In this document: piece after piece, positions 21,801 through 31,754 of the stretch
How positions within the stretch are numbered: the first letter of the stretch is position 1
Layout: each line of letters begins with the position of its first letter
From: Cepaea nemoralis
Taxonomy: Eukaryota > Mollusca > Gastropoda > Stylommatophora > Helicidae
Assembly: GCA_014155875.1 (NCBI GenBank)
Contig: JACEFZ010004196.1
Coordinates: forward strand, 242,001-306,000
DNA length: 64,000 bases
Direction of reading: 5' to 3'
Notes under the pieces: model-generated
What the model was told of the DNA's origin: nothing
The model's database searches: none
What the model saw: the letters and a program-made list of their open reading frames with translations, nothing else
Position numbers and translations under genes: made by a program

Positions 21801-22941
21801 ATGTTGATGAATGCCTTCGAGAACGACGACATTGGAATAGACATCAACTACCGTATGGATGGAAAGTTATTCAATCTCAGAAGGCTGAAAGCTAAAACCA
21901 AAATTGACAGTGGCACCGTCAGAGAGCTCCTGTTTGCTGATGATTGCGCTCTATACGCCAACTCAGAGGCGGACATGCAACATAATGTTTCAGCTTTCTC
22001 ACATGCCTGTGCCAACTTTGGGCTCAATATCAACTTGGAGAAGACTGTAGTTATGTACCAGCCAGCTCCAGGGAATAATCACACTGTGCCGAATATCAAA
22101 GTGAATGATCATAGACTAAGTGTTGTGGACAAATTTACCTATCTTGGCAGCACCGTGTCACAAGCTGCCACAATCGATGACGAAGTAAATGCAAGAATCT
22201 CCAAGGCCAGTGCAGCCTTTGGCAGACTGTACAAGAATGTATGGGACAGAACTGGAATAAGCCTGCAAACAAAGCTAAAAGTCTACAAAGCAGTTGTACT
22301 ATCCACACTGCTATATGCTTGTGAAACCTGGACTGTTTATCAGCGACACGCTAGGAAATTAAACCACTTCCACACAGTCTGCCTAAGGAAGCTACTGAAG
22401 ATTAAATGGCAAGACAAGATTCCAGACACTGAAGTCCTAGAAAGAGCATCCATACCCAGTATCCACACTCTACTGATGAAGAATCAGATTCGCTGGGCTG
22501 GTCACTTGACTCGCATGCCAGATCACAGGCTCCCTAAACGAATTTTTTACAGCGAACTGCGTTGTGGTAAACGCTCCCAAGGTGGCCAGAGGAAACGTTT
22601 TAAAGACACTCTGAAAATTTCACTGAATGCTTTTGGAATTCATCATGACACCTGGGAGGCTGCAGCCAGAGACCGAAATTCGTGGCGTGCATCATTGCGC
22701 AAAGGTGCAGTTATATGTGAGGCAACCAGGACTGCAAGAGCTGTGAAGAAAAGGCAGGACAGAAAAACCACTGCAGGAAATCCTCCTCCAGAGACGTCAA
22801 GCATTCTTTGTCCACATTGTCAAAGAACATTTCGAGCCAAAATAGGCCTTATCAGCCATCTTAGAACCCACGGCTCCACACCTTCAACCCCACTGGATGA
22901 AATGAATGGTCATCATCATTCTTGATGGACAAACAACAAAC
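18848..22941 (+). mobile_element. Full-length LINE B, 4.1 kb, with target duplication
   Basis: A complete non-LTR retrotransposon: 763-bp 5' UTR, one long frame (19611-22925) and a very short 3' UTR ending in a CAAA-like tail (GACAAACAACAAAC). The perfect 11-bp duplication ATGTGACGTTA at 18837-18847 and 22942-22952 sets both ends. An intact frame and perfect duplication indicate recent insertion. It lies immediately upstream of the SLC7 exon in divergent orientation, so the insertion falls in that gene's 5' flank or an upstream intron. Confidence 0.92.
19611..22925 (+). CDS. LINE B endonuclease / reverse transcriptase / zinc finger
   Basis: A 1104-codon uninterrupted frame. Residues about 28-275 form the apurinic-type endonuclease (GTWNVRT, LSETRL, VSVYAPT, LLGDFNARVG, CWTDHRLI). 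Residues about 515-800 form the reverse transcriptase (GKAPGPDSIPAEIYKAGG, FIDLTKAFDTV, GVKQGCVLAPTLF, LLFADD at about 773-778). A C2H2 finger CX2CX12HX3H begins at Cys1067. The protein nicks the target and primes cDNA synthesis from it. The in-frame stop TAG at 19602 lies just upstream and no ATG precedes the endonuclease core (the first codon given here is TTG), so initiation is non-AUG, by reinitiation, or a start codon has been lost. Clade beyond APE-type LINE is not assigned. Confidence 0.93.
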   Translation: MVGTLNCGRHTKKDKTSKAKKVNHIPLTIGTWNVRTLLDRDGASGPERRTALIGRELGRYNIDIAALSETRLAEEGQICEIGAGYTFFWSGRKSEERRQSGVGFAIKSALVGKLAGFPKAVNDRLMTMKLPLLNGRKHATIVSVYAPTMTNEDDVKNKFYEDLHNVLTSVPKGDKLILLGDFNARVGTDTTSWSGIIGKHGVGNCNTNGLRLLQTCAEHDLLITNTIFRLPMRNRTSWMHPRSKHWHLIDYVIVRRSDRQDVRVTKSMCGAECWTDHRLIVSKMNIHIRPPRRPQGAKMQTKLNVTRLNSKKMQQSFENMLEDRLKPSAEAKQDTETEWRALKDTIYNTAMEILGPAPRKHKDWFDENSQDINQLLAEKHLLLKAHLNDPKSTSKKDAFKNIQRVVQQKLRHMRDSWLSSKADEIQGFADRHDMKNFYDSLKAVYGPSSPGIVPLLSADGGTLVTDKKEILQRWAEHFSKILNATSFFDDETINCLPQVPTNETLDDLPTIVEINKAIQQLSSGKAPGPDSIPAEIYKAGGPVLTEQLHRVFTNIWMNETMPQDFKDASIVHLYKRKGNRQSCDNHRGISLLSIAGKILARILLNRLTAHLDQGLLPESQCGFRKERGTVDMIFAARQLQEKCQEQNCEMFSTFIDLTKAFDTVSREGLWKIMAKYGCPRKFVQIVRLFHDGMQARVQENGELSEPFPVTNGVKQGCVLAPTLFSLMFSAMLMNAFENDDIGIDINYRMDGKLFNLRRLKAKTKIDSGTVRELLFADDCALYANSEADMQHNVSAFSHACANFGLNINLEKTVVMYQPAPGNNHTVPNIKVNDHRLSVVDKFTYLGSTVSQAATIDDEVNARISKASAAFGRLYKNVWDRTGISLQTKLKVYKAVVLSTLLYACETWTVYQRHARKLNHFHTVCLRKLLKIKWQDKIPDTEVLERASIPSIHTLLMKNQIRWAGHLTRMPDHRLPKRIFYSELRCGKRSQGGQRKRFKDTLKISLNAFGIHHDTWEAAARDRNSWRASLRKGAVICEATRTARAVKKRQDRKTTAGNPPPETSSILCPHCQRTFRAKIGLISHLRTHGSTPSTPLDEMNGHHHS

Positions 22942-23249
22942 ATGTGACGTTAATATTTGAGGAATGTGCTTTTGTAAATTGTCCACAAACATAATATGTA
23001 AATATTCTTGGAACATAATGAGTAAATGGTGCAGGAATATAATGAATAAATATTCCAGGAACATAACATATTGGGTAAACAGTCAAGTAGCATAATTAGT
23101 AAACGCTCTTAAAGCCTTCATGAAAAACTATGGCACTGGCTTTGACAATTAGAAAATTGCTGTTTTTTGTTCTGACTCACATTATCAAATCTCTGCTAGC
23201 ATAGTGACTTTGAAGTAGTTAACAACTGAGGAACCAAGACTGCAATGTT

Positions 23250-23560
23250 TTGATTTCCAGTTATCTTTTGGGGTATCATTCTTGCACTCCAGACAAGTCC
23301 ATAGGTGATCAGATCCTCCCCTCAACATATGCATCAGTGTCCGGCGGCTAATAGTGCCAGTTCTGTGTTGGTGGATGAGGCCCCTTGTTCTCTAGATGTG
23401 CCTTTAATACCTGGCCATGCCAATTCTTACTCTCGAGTCTCATATTCTGGACAAGGATGTTAATTCACTAGCGTCAAAGCCCTCTGCTCTCGACATCTCT
23501 CTAAGGGCATTAATGACATCAGCATGATCCATGGGCTGGTGAACATGTGTATATTTTAGC
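23250..23560 (-). pseudogene. LINE C-like C-terminal fragment
   Basis: Minus-strand sequence DHADVINALREMSRA corresponds to the post-RNase H region of LINE C (NQADVLNAL at 6090-6115), and the CACCAACACAGAACTGG block matches LINE C 3' coding sequence near 6250. Stops break the frame. Confidence 0.65.
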
Positions 23561-23690
23561 TTGAATGATGTATCTAGGTATTTTACTCTATGTTGTGTGA
23601 CTTCTGCAGTATGTACCTGACGAGATGCAGCAAAATATGCCAGGCAATAAATCATACAATCTATGGTTTGTGTCTTCGTTATTCAAAATC
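23555..23690. repeat. Dispersed repeat M, second copy
   Basis: Uninterrupted copy of the repeat split by element G at 14880-15175. It serves as the empty-site reference for that insertion. Confidence 0.75.
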
Positions 23691-23699
23691 TTCTTTATT

Positions 23700-23890
23700 A
23701 CCATTTATCAAGCACGTTGATATAATGGTTAAGAAGTTGAGCTAACAATGGCATGATTGCAGTTGGATGGAGGTTCGATTCCTGGGCTCGCCACTTGCTA
23801 TGGGAGTGAAAGACTGGCCACCTATACCTCCAAGCACTCAGGCCTACAAATTGGAATGGTTCTGACACATCACAGACCCATAGCAAGTTC
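23700..23890 (+). mobile_element. Element D head (tRNA-like)
   Basis: A well-kept A box (TGATATAATGGTTAAG) and B box (GAGGTTCGATTCC) are followed by GGGCTCGCCACTTGCTATGGGAG and GACTGGCCAC, matching the D start at 58440-58510 (GGGCTCGTCATCTG, TTGGCCACTCG). Only the 5' part of D is present. Confidence 0.7.
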
Positions 23891-23924
23891 CTGCTTTGGT
23901 GCTTTTTGTTTTTAATTACCAGTT

Positions 23925-24065
23925 ATCTTCTTCTTCTTCTTCTGTGTTCGTCTGGAATGTTGTTTTGGACGTAACTGTGCCTGTTTACAGCAGAACTGCA
24001 ATAGTTGCACCTTTCGGCTGACACATCTGACTTCTTCAGGTGTTTGTTGACTGGATTAACCTTCA
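23925..24065 (-). mobile_element. Element G copy
   Basis: Minus-strand G with (TTC)n at its left end. It is more diverged than the copies at 10369 and 14985 (for example GTTTTGGACGTAACTGTGCC) and ends at AACCTTCATGG. No clear target duplication was found. Confidence 0.8.
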
Positions 24066-24777
24066 TGGTGAATTACAACTAGCAACATCAACTCTGTGAA
24101 ACTGGTGTCAAAATTAACATTATTCAAATCACACAATGCTAAATCAACACCTGTGATATGAGATGCCTGAGAAAAACTGCTAAATAAACCATCTGAGACT
24201 GTGTAAGAAATTATGTTATCAGACAGTTTAATTGAAAGGCAGAAGATCAAATGTTTAGCTATCTCGTTAAAATGCAACATCATCACTTAACAGCACTGGT
24301 GCTACACGAAAGAAGATCTGATACGAGAGCCAGAGGCCGCCCAAGAAGAAAATGAATTGACAACATCAAAGTAGGGTTGCCAGATGTCTCGGTTGTTAAT
24401 TAAATAATTCATTGTCCCAAACAATGCTTTCGGGATGCTCTTTGTTTCAGTTTTACCGGTCAAATAAAGATGTAACTAAATCTAACTGTTTCTCAATGTT
24501 CAGTTAATAGAGCTGTTTAACTTGTGACAGAGATTAAGAGCAGAATGTATCAAGCAAATGTTGCATTTCAGAAAATAAAAACAAACCTTATGCAATAAAC
24601 AATATCATTGAAAGAGAATACTGACATGTTATATAAAACCTGATTTGCTGTATGGCAGGGAATCATGGAACATGAATGATCAAATTATGAAGAGCGTGGA
24701 AGCAACAAAGAGTGGTTTCTGAGACGAATGTTGCGAATACCTTGGACTGCCAGAATTATCAACACATGAAAGAGTCT

Positions 24778-26110
24778 TTTTGTTTTCATTTACTCCCTTT
24801 GAACTCAAATGTAATCCATACACGTAGTAATACTTCTAGTGAATTGGACTGATTTTTGCATGTGGATTAGCTTTCCCTATTACCATTGTCCCTCGCCATC
24901 AGTCAAACCCACTCCAACTTCTCATGTACTTGTAATTAGTTAGTTAGTTAGTGGACAGATCATCCTCATTGCACATCGAACCCGAGCCGAAAAGGTCCAT
25001 GAACTTCTCGCTCCTCGGACGACCAACCCATCCGTGTAAATGACAGCATCATCCTCTAAAGAATTCTCGAAGATCAGAGCCTGTACTTCCGCCTCCATAG
25101 CAGCTGGACTTTCTTGTCTGCATTTCCTGTCTAGTTGGATGCACACTGAAAAGGATGTACAGAACTCTGTTGGCACTTGTACCCACTCCTCGCCAGGTTC
25201 TAAGTCCTCAAGTGAACATACCTGCCGAAGTATGTCTTCGGCTTGACCCATCCACAACTTTCCTCTTTTTAACCTGCTGCTCTTTACCTTCTTAATCTCA
25301 CTATGCAGTGGATGTTGTGTGTTTGCGTTGACTCTGAGATAGGCATGTGCTTGGCAAATTTGTATTCTGTCCCTCATGGTTGGAAAATCAAGAAGGTAGC
25401 GCATCGCCCTGCATGCTTATCTCTTGTACATCCAAGAATAATGTGTATAGCTTTGTTCTGTATCCTTTCCATCCTTTCTATCTGCTTATGGCTAAGAGAC
25501 AGGATCACCTTATACTCCAAAACAAAAAGGACCAGACCCTCGTAAAGAAAACATAGATGGCGCTGCTCACAGTTTGCCGCCGCTATCACCCGCATCGCAG
25601 CCAAACACTGCTTTGCCTTTGTTATCACCTGGTCTACGTGCTCAGTATAAGCTAGGCTTCAATCAAATCATATCCCCAGGTAATTCATTGCCTGCGTTCT
25701 TTCCACCGTCTCTGAACCCAGATTTACAGTTGGCGTTGGGGTGTTGACAATATGGTTATTCAAAGAGAACCATGTCACTGTTGCCTTTGTTGGGTTGACC
25801 ATTGCCCCAGCTTCAACACACCAAGTGCTTATGTGACTGAATTCAGTTTCTAGTTCCACAGCAACCTGATCTCTATCCTTATCCTGACTATACACTAAAA
25901 CATTGTCTGCATACAACAATGTCCTCCCCGGTCCTATGATTTGCTCGCTGGTGATTCTCACAGGTACTTGTAATTTATTCCCCAAGTCAAGGATGGGAAG
26001 TCAACATTTTAGTCCAACTGACTGGTTATAGGGGTAAACCCACTACCTCAGCATCAGCACACTGGAGGTTTCAGAGCAAGTGCTCTTATCCATTCGGCCA
26101 TGCTCACCTA
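24778..26110 (-). mobile_element. SINE F split by LINE C
   Basis: The 3' half of F lies at 24778-24937 and the tRNA-headed 5' half at 25964-26110 (minus). The 9-bp duplication AAAGAGTCT flanks the whole at 24769-24777 and 26111-26119. Confidence 0.88.
24938..25963 (-). mobile_element. LINE C, truncated and internally deleted, inside SINE F
   Basis: A minus-strand LINE with RT remains (LLYADNVLVYSQDKD, where the usual YADD reads YADN; then MNYLGI, QNKAIHIILGC) and the start of an RNase H domain (AVIYTDGLVVRG). The RNase H frame then jumps directly to the terminal 3' segment (VRCAMRMI) and the (ACTA)n tail, so most of RNase H is deleted relative to 5890-6442. The 12-bp duplication GTACTTGTAATT at 24926-24937 and 25964-25975 lies within SINE F. 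Confidence 0.88.
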
Positions 26111-26129
26111 AAAGAGTCTAATGAAAGTA

Positions 26130-26337
26130 AAACCTAAGCTCGGCCATTGGTCAAGATCAAGTGTAGATTTATCTGCGCTTGGCCTGGCTGAAGTAAAGAG
26201 GCGGTCACCAACTACCTAACTTAACTCACCATCCACTAACACTGACAGTGGGCCTTGGTGGACCACTATGAGCCAAAAGGCACAAAGTGGGACTAAAGGG
26301 CCCACACACACACACATACATACACAAAATAATAATA
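26130..26337. mobile_element. Unclassified 208-bp insertion with target duplication
   Basis: Bounded by the 9-bp repeat ATGAAAGTA at 26121-26129 and 26338-26346 within the old RTE. It ends in (CA)n then (AAT)n, a SINE-like tail. It has no clear tRNA boxes and no second copy in this window. Confidence 0.65.
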
Positions 26338-26600
26338 ATGAAAGTAGAACACTATATAGAACTATAAGGACACTAACAATGCTGTTTGGTTATATAATGA
26401 GAAGAGAGGCATTGAAAGACATCGACTTGAAAGATCAGTGGCAGGAGAGGCATAGAAGAGACACAGACAGACCAAGAGAAATTATGCTGGATGGACTGTG
26501 AAAGTGGCAGACAGGAATGTCATCAACAGATTTGATCTAGAACACCAAGGATAGAGATCCGTGGAGAGACATGATCACCTACACCAGTTGGCAGAGCACA

Positions 26601-27964
26601 TGATGATGAGTGATAATATTAATTTGTGTAATATCTGTGAATCTAACAGAAACGTCCTGGTTTCTAAGTTACCTGATTCACTGCTGTGGTACAGTATATC
26701 ATCTGAATGTTGACAGTGCATTATTTGTTTCATTTCCCTTATCTTCCGCAAATTTTAGTGCCCGGTAAATTAAAATTTACACGGAAAAAAGATCTGCCTT
26801 TCCAAACTATTGGACAAGAATCGTGTATTTTCTCAAATAATTTTTATATTCATTGTTAAACTGTGGTTAGTTGTCTGATTTTAGACATAGCAATGCCCAC
26901 TGGTTCTCGATCTCGTCAATTTACATCAGATTAGTGTTAGATTATAGTTATTCTGACTTAAAGGACTTTGTTAAATAAACTGAAACTAATACCATGTGCA
27001 GCATTCAGTTAAATTATTTAGCAGGTGGTCATAATGGAAAACAAAACTAACAGTGAAAGTTCGTCATCATATGATGGCACATGTCGAATTATGCTTACTC
27101 TAATGGGCCACACTTGTGCCCCTAACTTTGCTTTGCCTATTGTAAATGAGCTGAGCAGTATTTAAATAATTACATTTTTAAAAGTAATAATTATAACTAA
27201 ATAGAAAATAGTGTATATATTGTTTATCAGTACAAATCTGCCTCGTGTGTTCCTGACTCTTTCCATTTTGTGTGAAAATGATGTGCTTCAAAATATGATG
27301 TTTTAAATGTGTTTTATTGGTGTTAAGTAGCAGTTCTTGTGATATTGCTGAAGAAAAGGGGTTTATTTATTATAATTCAGTAAATTTCATTGGATTATAA
27401 TCAAATAATGAGAAGTAGCGCCTTGGTAAGTGGAAATTTTAAATAATTGTCACCCCTGTCTTAAATTTTTTTTAAACAACATCTAAGATTATTATTATGA
27501 TATTTTTAACCTCCAGCAATAGTAGCAATATTTACGTGTTCCTTGTGCAATCTCCTTTAATGTGATATATAATACAATATAGCTGCTACTATTTTAACCA
27601 TTTTTAGTTCATTGCTGTGACACACCCCTACTTCCCATTTTCTGCCACCAATTTCTGTTTCGTCCAAACCCACTTTTTGTTTGGCAGTGAATCCCTTACA
27701 TAATCTGGCAACAAAACATCAAAAGCATTTTATGGTCACACTGAATAAACACTATCCAGTGCCACCCAACAGGCATGGGAACTTTATCTATACTTACTAT
27801 TGTTAGTACTATTCCTCAGGACTCTTAAAAGTGGATGATGATGATGAACAAAAACCATTGAAATAATTAACACTTAATCCGATTTGTTAACAGTAAATTA
27901 AAAGCCAAAGATTAAAAAAAAAAAACTGTCATTTACTGCCGATAGTAGGCCTACCTTTTGCGGT
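26601..27964. other. AT-rich region, no genes; repeat L copy
   Basis: No coding frame is supported. Positions 27545-27690 are a second copy of repeat L (see 10655). A motif TTTCATTTCCCTTATCTTCCGCAA near 26735 recurs in altered form near 59805-59835, so parts are dispersed repeats. Confidence 0.6.
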
Positions 27965-28160
27965 GTAGGACGGGGGGGGGGGGGTGTCTTGAGCCTGTTG
28001 AATTAAGGCCGCATCGCTAGTGCAGTCGCCGCGAACTGTGCAGGTTAGAGTTTTCTTTTTGCCCCGGACAGACAAAACTCCACGCCTTACCGAGGATTCG
28101 AACCCGGGTCTCCCGAAGGAGAGACCGGCATGCTAGCCACTGGGCCAGCCGCTCCACAAA
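27965..28160 (-). mobile_element. SINE K (tRNA-derived)
   Basis: On the minus strand the head reads TGGCCCAGTGGCTAGC (A box) and GGGTTCGAATCC (perfect B box), then a body ending at a C-run. The acceptor-stem ends do not pair, so it is not a tRNA gene. It is a single copy here. Confidence 0.75.
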
Positions 28161-28708
28161 GCCAGAGATAACAATTCTGAAACTCCTTACTTAAAAGTTA
28201 ATACTAAATAAAAATACTGACCGCTCGTACACACTCATTCATAGGCTGAGATTCTATACACGTACGTATCTCCAGTGCTAAGTTCATACAGACAGTAGAT
28301 AAAAAAAAAAGCAGAACGAATCCATAGAGAACCATAGCGCGGCAGCCGTGGGAAGAATTAATTACAAAATTATACAGTCATACTAATAATATATAACATT
28401 TGTCATTTAGCTCTAACAATGATGTGATAAGCTCCAGTTGCATATGAAATAAACTTGCCCGCAGCTGATTCACTTAGTAATCCAGTAAGCCACATAAAAG
28501 CAGTATCTCTACCTAAAATGCACAAACAACACACCTCCACAGCTGGCAGCTCTTCTAATGTTAACGATCAGCTGTGTGTGTAGAAGATAACCCAGGTCTA
28601 GCAGACACCAGCTTCCATCTTGTGGTTTCCAGACTCTCGTCTGCTACAGCCAGCGAATACTTGTAATCGATACCAGTGGGTGTTGTGTGGTACCATCATC
28701 ATCTAGTG

Positions 28709-29087
28709 CAGTGGTTCTCAACCGGTTTGGGGGGGGGGGGGGATTTTAGGGTTTCCAGGGGGGCGGAAATAAGAGTATTTCAAGATCGCATTAATAAAAG
28801 AACCGTTTACTTTATATTGTTTTTCCCTCCATACTCTACAGTTATGTACTTCTCGCCCTTCTGAAATTCATATTATAACGTAAGCAGACCCGCAAATCAC
28901 GTTTTATTTTGACGTCTAGACTTGTTCTGATATGTGTTATTAAATGTGGCTTCCATTTTTACGTATATTGTGTAGGAGCGTGGGGGGGGGGGGGTTATAG
29001 GGAGGAAATACGAAAGGTGGAGGGGATGACATTCTGAACATATGATGGTGCAGGGGTGCATGGGCCAGAAAAGGTTGAGACCCACTG
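28709..29087. mobile_element. hAT-type MITE, 379 bp
   Basis: Terminal inverted repeats CAGTGGTTCTCAACC at the left and GGTTGAGACCCACTG at the right have one mismatch plus the usual imperfect inner part. The 8-bp flanks ATCTAGTG (28701-28708) and GTCTAGTG (29088-29095) differ at one base. An 8-bp duplication and CAGTGGTTCTCAACC-like ends are typical of hAT superfamily elements. No transposase is encoded, and two poly-G runs lie inside. Confidence 0.92.
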
Positions 29088-29208
29088 GTCTAGTGGCTTG
29101 TTCTTTGCAAAACTGTGTCCAAAGTTAGTTGCATGTCTGTTACAGGACGTCGCAGTCAACGCCGGCATTTTTATTTATTTATTTATTTTTTGTTGCTGTT
29201 TGTGATTC

Positions 29209-30341
29209 TAAGGATTGATAATGAAGTGGGACAATATCAACCTATTAAGAGAGGTGTTAGGCAGGGATGTGTAATGTCTCCAGATCTTTTTTCCCTATAC
29301 AGTGAAAATATTTTCAGAAATGTAGAAGACATAAATGGAATCAGCATTAGAGGACGAAACATAAATAACATTAGATATGCAGATGATACAGTATTGATTG
29401 CAGACAATGCACAGGATCTGCAACAATTAGTAGACGCGTTGTTATCCACAGTGAGCAACTGGGGTTAGAATTAAATTGTAAAAAGACTCAGGTTATGGTC
29501 GTCATTAGGAAGAACGAGGTACCACAATGTAATATACAAGTAAATGGGAATATTCTTCAACAAGTGAATCGGTACAATTATCTCGGAACAGTCATAACAT
29601 CTGATGGGAGATGCCTTGAAGAGATTAGAACAAGATTCGCCATGGCAAAGGTAGCCTTTAGCAAGATGAAAAATATTCTGACCAATAAAAAGATGTCAAT
29701 TGAAACGAGAAAGAGACTGTTGAGGGGATACATAGAGCCTGTTCTTTTGTATGGATGTGAAACTTGGACAATGTGCAGTCAAGCTGAGAAACATCTGATG
29801 GCTGCAGAGATGTGGTTTCTGAGGAAAATGCAAAGAATACCATGGACAGATAGAAAAACCAATGAACAAGTATCCATCCATCCATCATGTGCCATGCCGG
29901 TAAGCGTGGGCGGTCATGTTCTGCCATCTCACTCGATCACCAGAATCGTGGATCAGCTCCGTGTTTCTGTCTCGACCATGCCACAAGGCCAAGCCATCCA
30001 GGTACTTGCTTCTAGGTATTCCCCTTGGTCTGTCCCCCTCGATCAAGTACTGCAGGACACAAATGAAAATCGTAGATTGATTAGAGAAATTAGACGTAGA
30101 CAGTCACATTTTTTTTTTTGGACATGTTATGAGAAGAAATGGATTGGAGAACTTAGTGACAACTGGGAAGATCGAGGGGAACAGATAAAGAGGAAGACCG
30201 AGAGGAAAATATCTGGATGGCTTGGCCCCATGGCACGGACGAGACAAGAACACTGAGCTGATTCACGACTCTGGTGATCGAGTGAAATGGCGAGTCATGA
30301 CCGCCCACGCTTTCCGGCATGGCACATGATTGATTGATTGA
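29209..30341 (+). pseudogene. RTE LINE family A, 1.1-kb 5'-truncated copy
   Basis: Starts within the RT core (RIDNEVGQYQPIKRGVRQGC, then IRYADDTVLIAD) and runs to the 3' end with a (TGAT)n tail. Compared with 35449-36683, the frame breaks near 29460 and again in a T-run near 30110, so it is inactive. The 10-bp duplication TTTGTGATTC lies at 29199-29208 and 30342-30351 within SINE I. A second, inverted family A fragment is nested at 29873-30043. Confidence 0.9.
29873..30043 (-). mobile_element. Inverted RTE A fragment nested in RTE A
   Basis: 171 bp of family A 3' end in opposite orientation to its host copy, beginning with (ATCC)n tail sequence. The 6-bp repeat CAAGTA flanks it at 29867-29872 and 30044-30049. 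It is an RTE element inserted into another copy of its own family. Confidence 0.88.
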
Positions 30342-30519
30342 TTTGTGATTCGCTGGCAAGTTTGCGTTCAGTAGTTTGCCATTGCTTTCTGAACTACCGG
30401 CACTCATACCATTGTATCAAAGCCAGCGCAAGGCGGTCTGCTGCCAATCTCCCGCAGGTGTGTTTCGGGTTTCGAACGCAGGCATGCGGGATCACAAATT
30501 GCGTCCGTAACCTCTGAGT

Positions 30520-30999
30520 CCACACTAAGTGGTTAAAAACTCCACCGCGGAGCAAGCAAAATAGAAGGTTTCTTATCAGCAGGAGTGCTTCTCCCACCCC
30601 TCGCCGAATGTTTCAATCCCTTTACCTTCTTGATACTCTCGGGGACGGTCCCGTCCTCCTCATGACTCCCGAACGTTTTTCTTCTGTTGTGCATGCTAAC
30701 CTTCGAGACGTTCGTAATCGTACTTATCCCATATCGACATCGCTATGTGGGTCTCCCTAGAAGCCATCCCACCCTCTCGGGTGAACATTGGGCGCCCGGA
30801 GCATCTACCAGTGTTATCACTACACCGTTACTAACTGCGAGAAGCCAACTTCTTTCCCTATAAGTCTGCCTCAGTCTTCACCTCCGTCTCGGTGGCTAGC
30901 TATGACCCAGTCAGTAGACGTTGTTGCTGCCATGTTTCCTTCTTCGCACCCAATTCATAGCTTACGGGCCCGCTTCCTGCATGCTCTCGGTGGAAGCCA
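30520..30999. other. Unassigned, relatively GC-richer segment
   Basis: No repeat family is recognised. One plus-strand frame reaches HPIHSLRARFLHALGGSQ just before the SINE I duplication. It continues in frame across the excised insertion into 45356 onward (AAAWLGPST). That pattern recalls the C-terminal H-x-x-R region of tyrosine recombinases (DIRS- or Crypton-like), but it is too short for a call. Confidence 0.35.
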
Positions 31000-31035
31000 G
31001 CTGTTCCATTTTTTTTTAAATGGTGCATATCCCTT

Positions 31036-31754
31036 TGCCATGGACCGATATGAGGTAGACAGCGGTAAACTGATGGAGTGGGAACATGTTTACCATAGAA
31101 TAGTGGTTGACATGGTGAGAACGGTTCACATGATCACTGTGAACAAATATACACGACTAAGTTGAGGGAAGTCGGTGAGCAACGGATGATGATGATGAAG
31201 ACCAAAGGGAAGTCAGTCAGAGAAGTTGCGTATCACGTGACATGAGTTGTGTAGTCCACGGAGAGGGCACGGCTGGACAGAATCAGTCTAGCCAGGGTCC
31301 GCGTCGGAGACAGTTGGAAAAACAAGTACAGAAGCCAAGCGACATGAAGTTGACATTACTCCAAGATTGGAACGACACTTCAGCCTGAGGCAAAAGTATG
31401 TCGCACAACCTGAGCGGCTAATTGCACAGCGATTCAAGCTCTATTACCGCGTGCAGAGTTGACGGCAGTTGAGAATGCCCCATGCCCTATGTCAAGGGCA
31501 AGTGACCGTAAGTTGGTGATAGCGATAATTATAAGAACTGTACTTCGGTGTTGAACATTGTTTAGATAGTTACATCCTTAGCGCATGCCAGCCCGCATCG
31601 GTCGGCAATGAATAATATTCAGTGCTGCGATAATTGTGAATAATAAACACTGAAGAATGGCAAGGACATTGGCTTGTTTGCTATTTTCATGTGATACATG
31701 TTCCTGCTTAATTCTGTCACTGTGGCTGAACAGACGAGCCAGCAATCAGCTACA
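31036..31754 (+). repeat. LTR1 5' LTR
   Basis: 719 bp, TG...CA termini. A TATAAG motif near 31530 and AATAAA at 31642-31647 are candidate promoter and polyadenylation signals. It continues into a leader of about 1.5 kb (31755-33296) with no supported gene. Confidence 0.9.

Larger units (their letters stand above)
24600..26600 (+). pseudogene. Old RTE-like LINE interrupted by two nested insertions
   Basis: RTE-like coding traces at 24630-24775 (LLYGRESWNMND, WFLRRMLRIPWT-like) resume at 26340-26600 (TLTMLFGYIMRREAL, RQTEKIMLDGL-like). Between them lie SINE F carrying LINE C (24778-26110) and a 208-bp insert (26130-26337). The order of fragments shows one original LINE split by later events. 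Confidence 0.7.
29128..30510 (-). mobile_element. SINE I split by RTE family A
   Basis: The 3' part (29128-29198) and the tRNA-headed part (30352-30510) of SINE I flank the RTE A copy at 29209-30341. The interrupted SINE matches 12423-12646 on both sides of the break. Confidence 0.85.

Noticed and set aside
28075..28157. tRNA gene on minus
   Set aside because: A and B boxes are good but acceptor and T stems do not pair; it is the head of a SINE. The same applies to 12585-12646, 13075-13130, 23708-23775 and 56396-56480.
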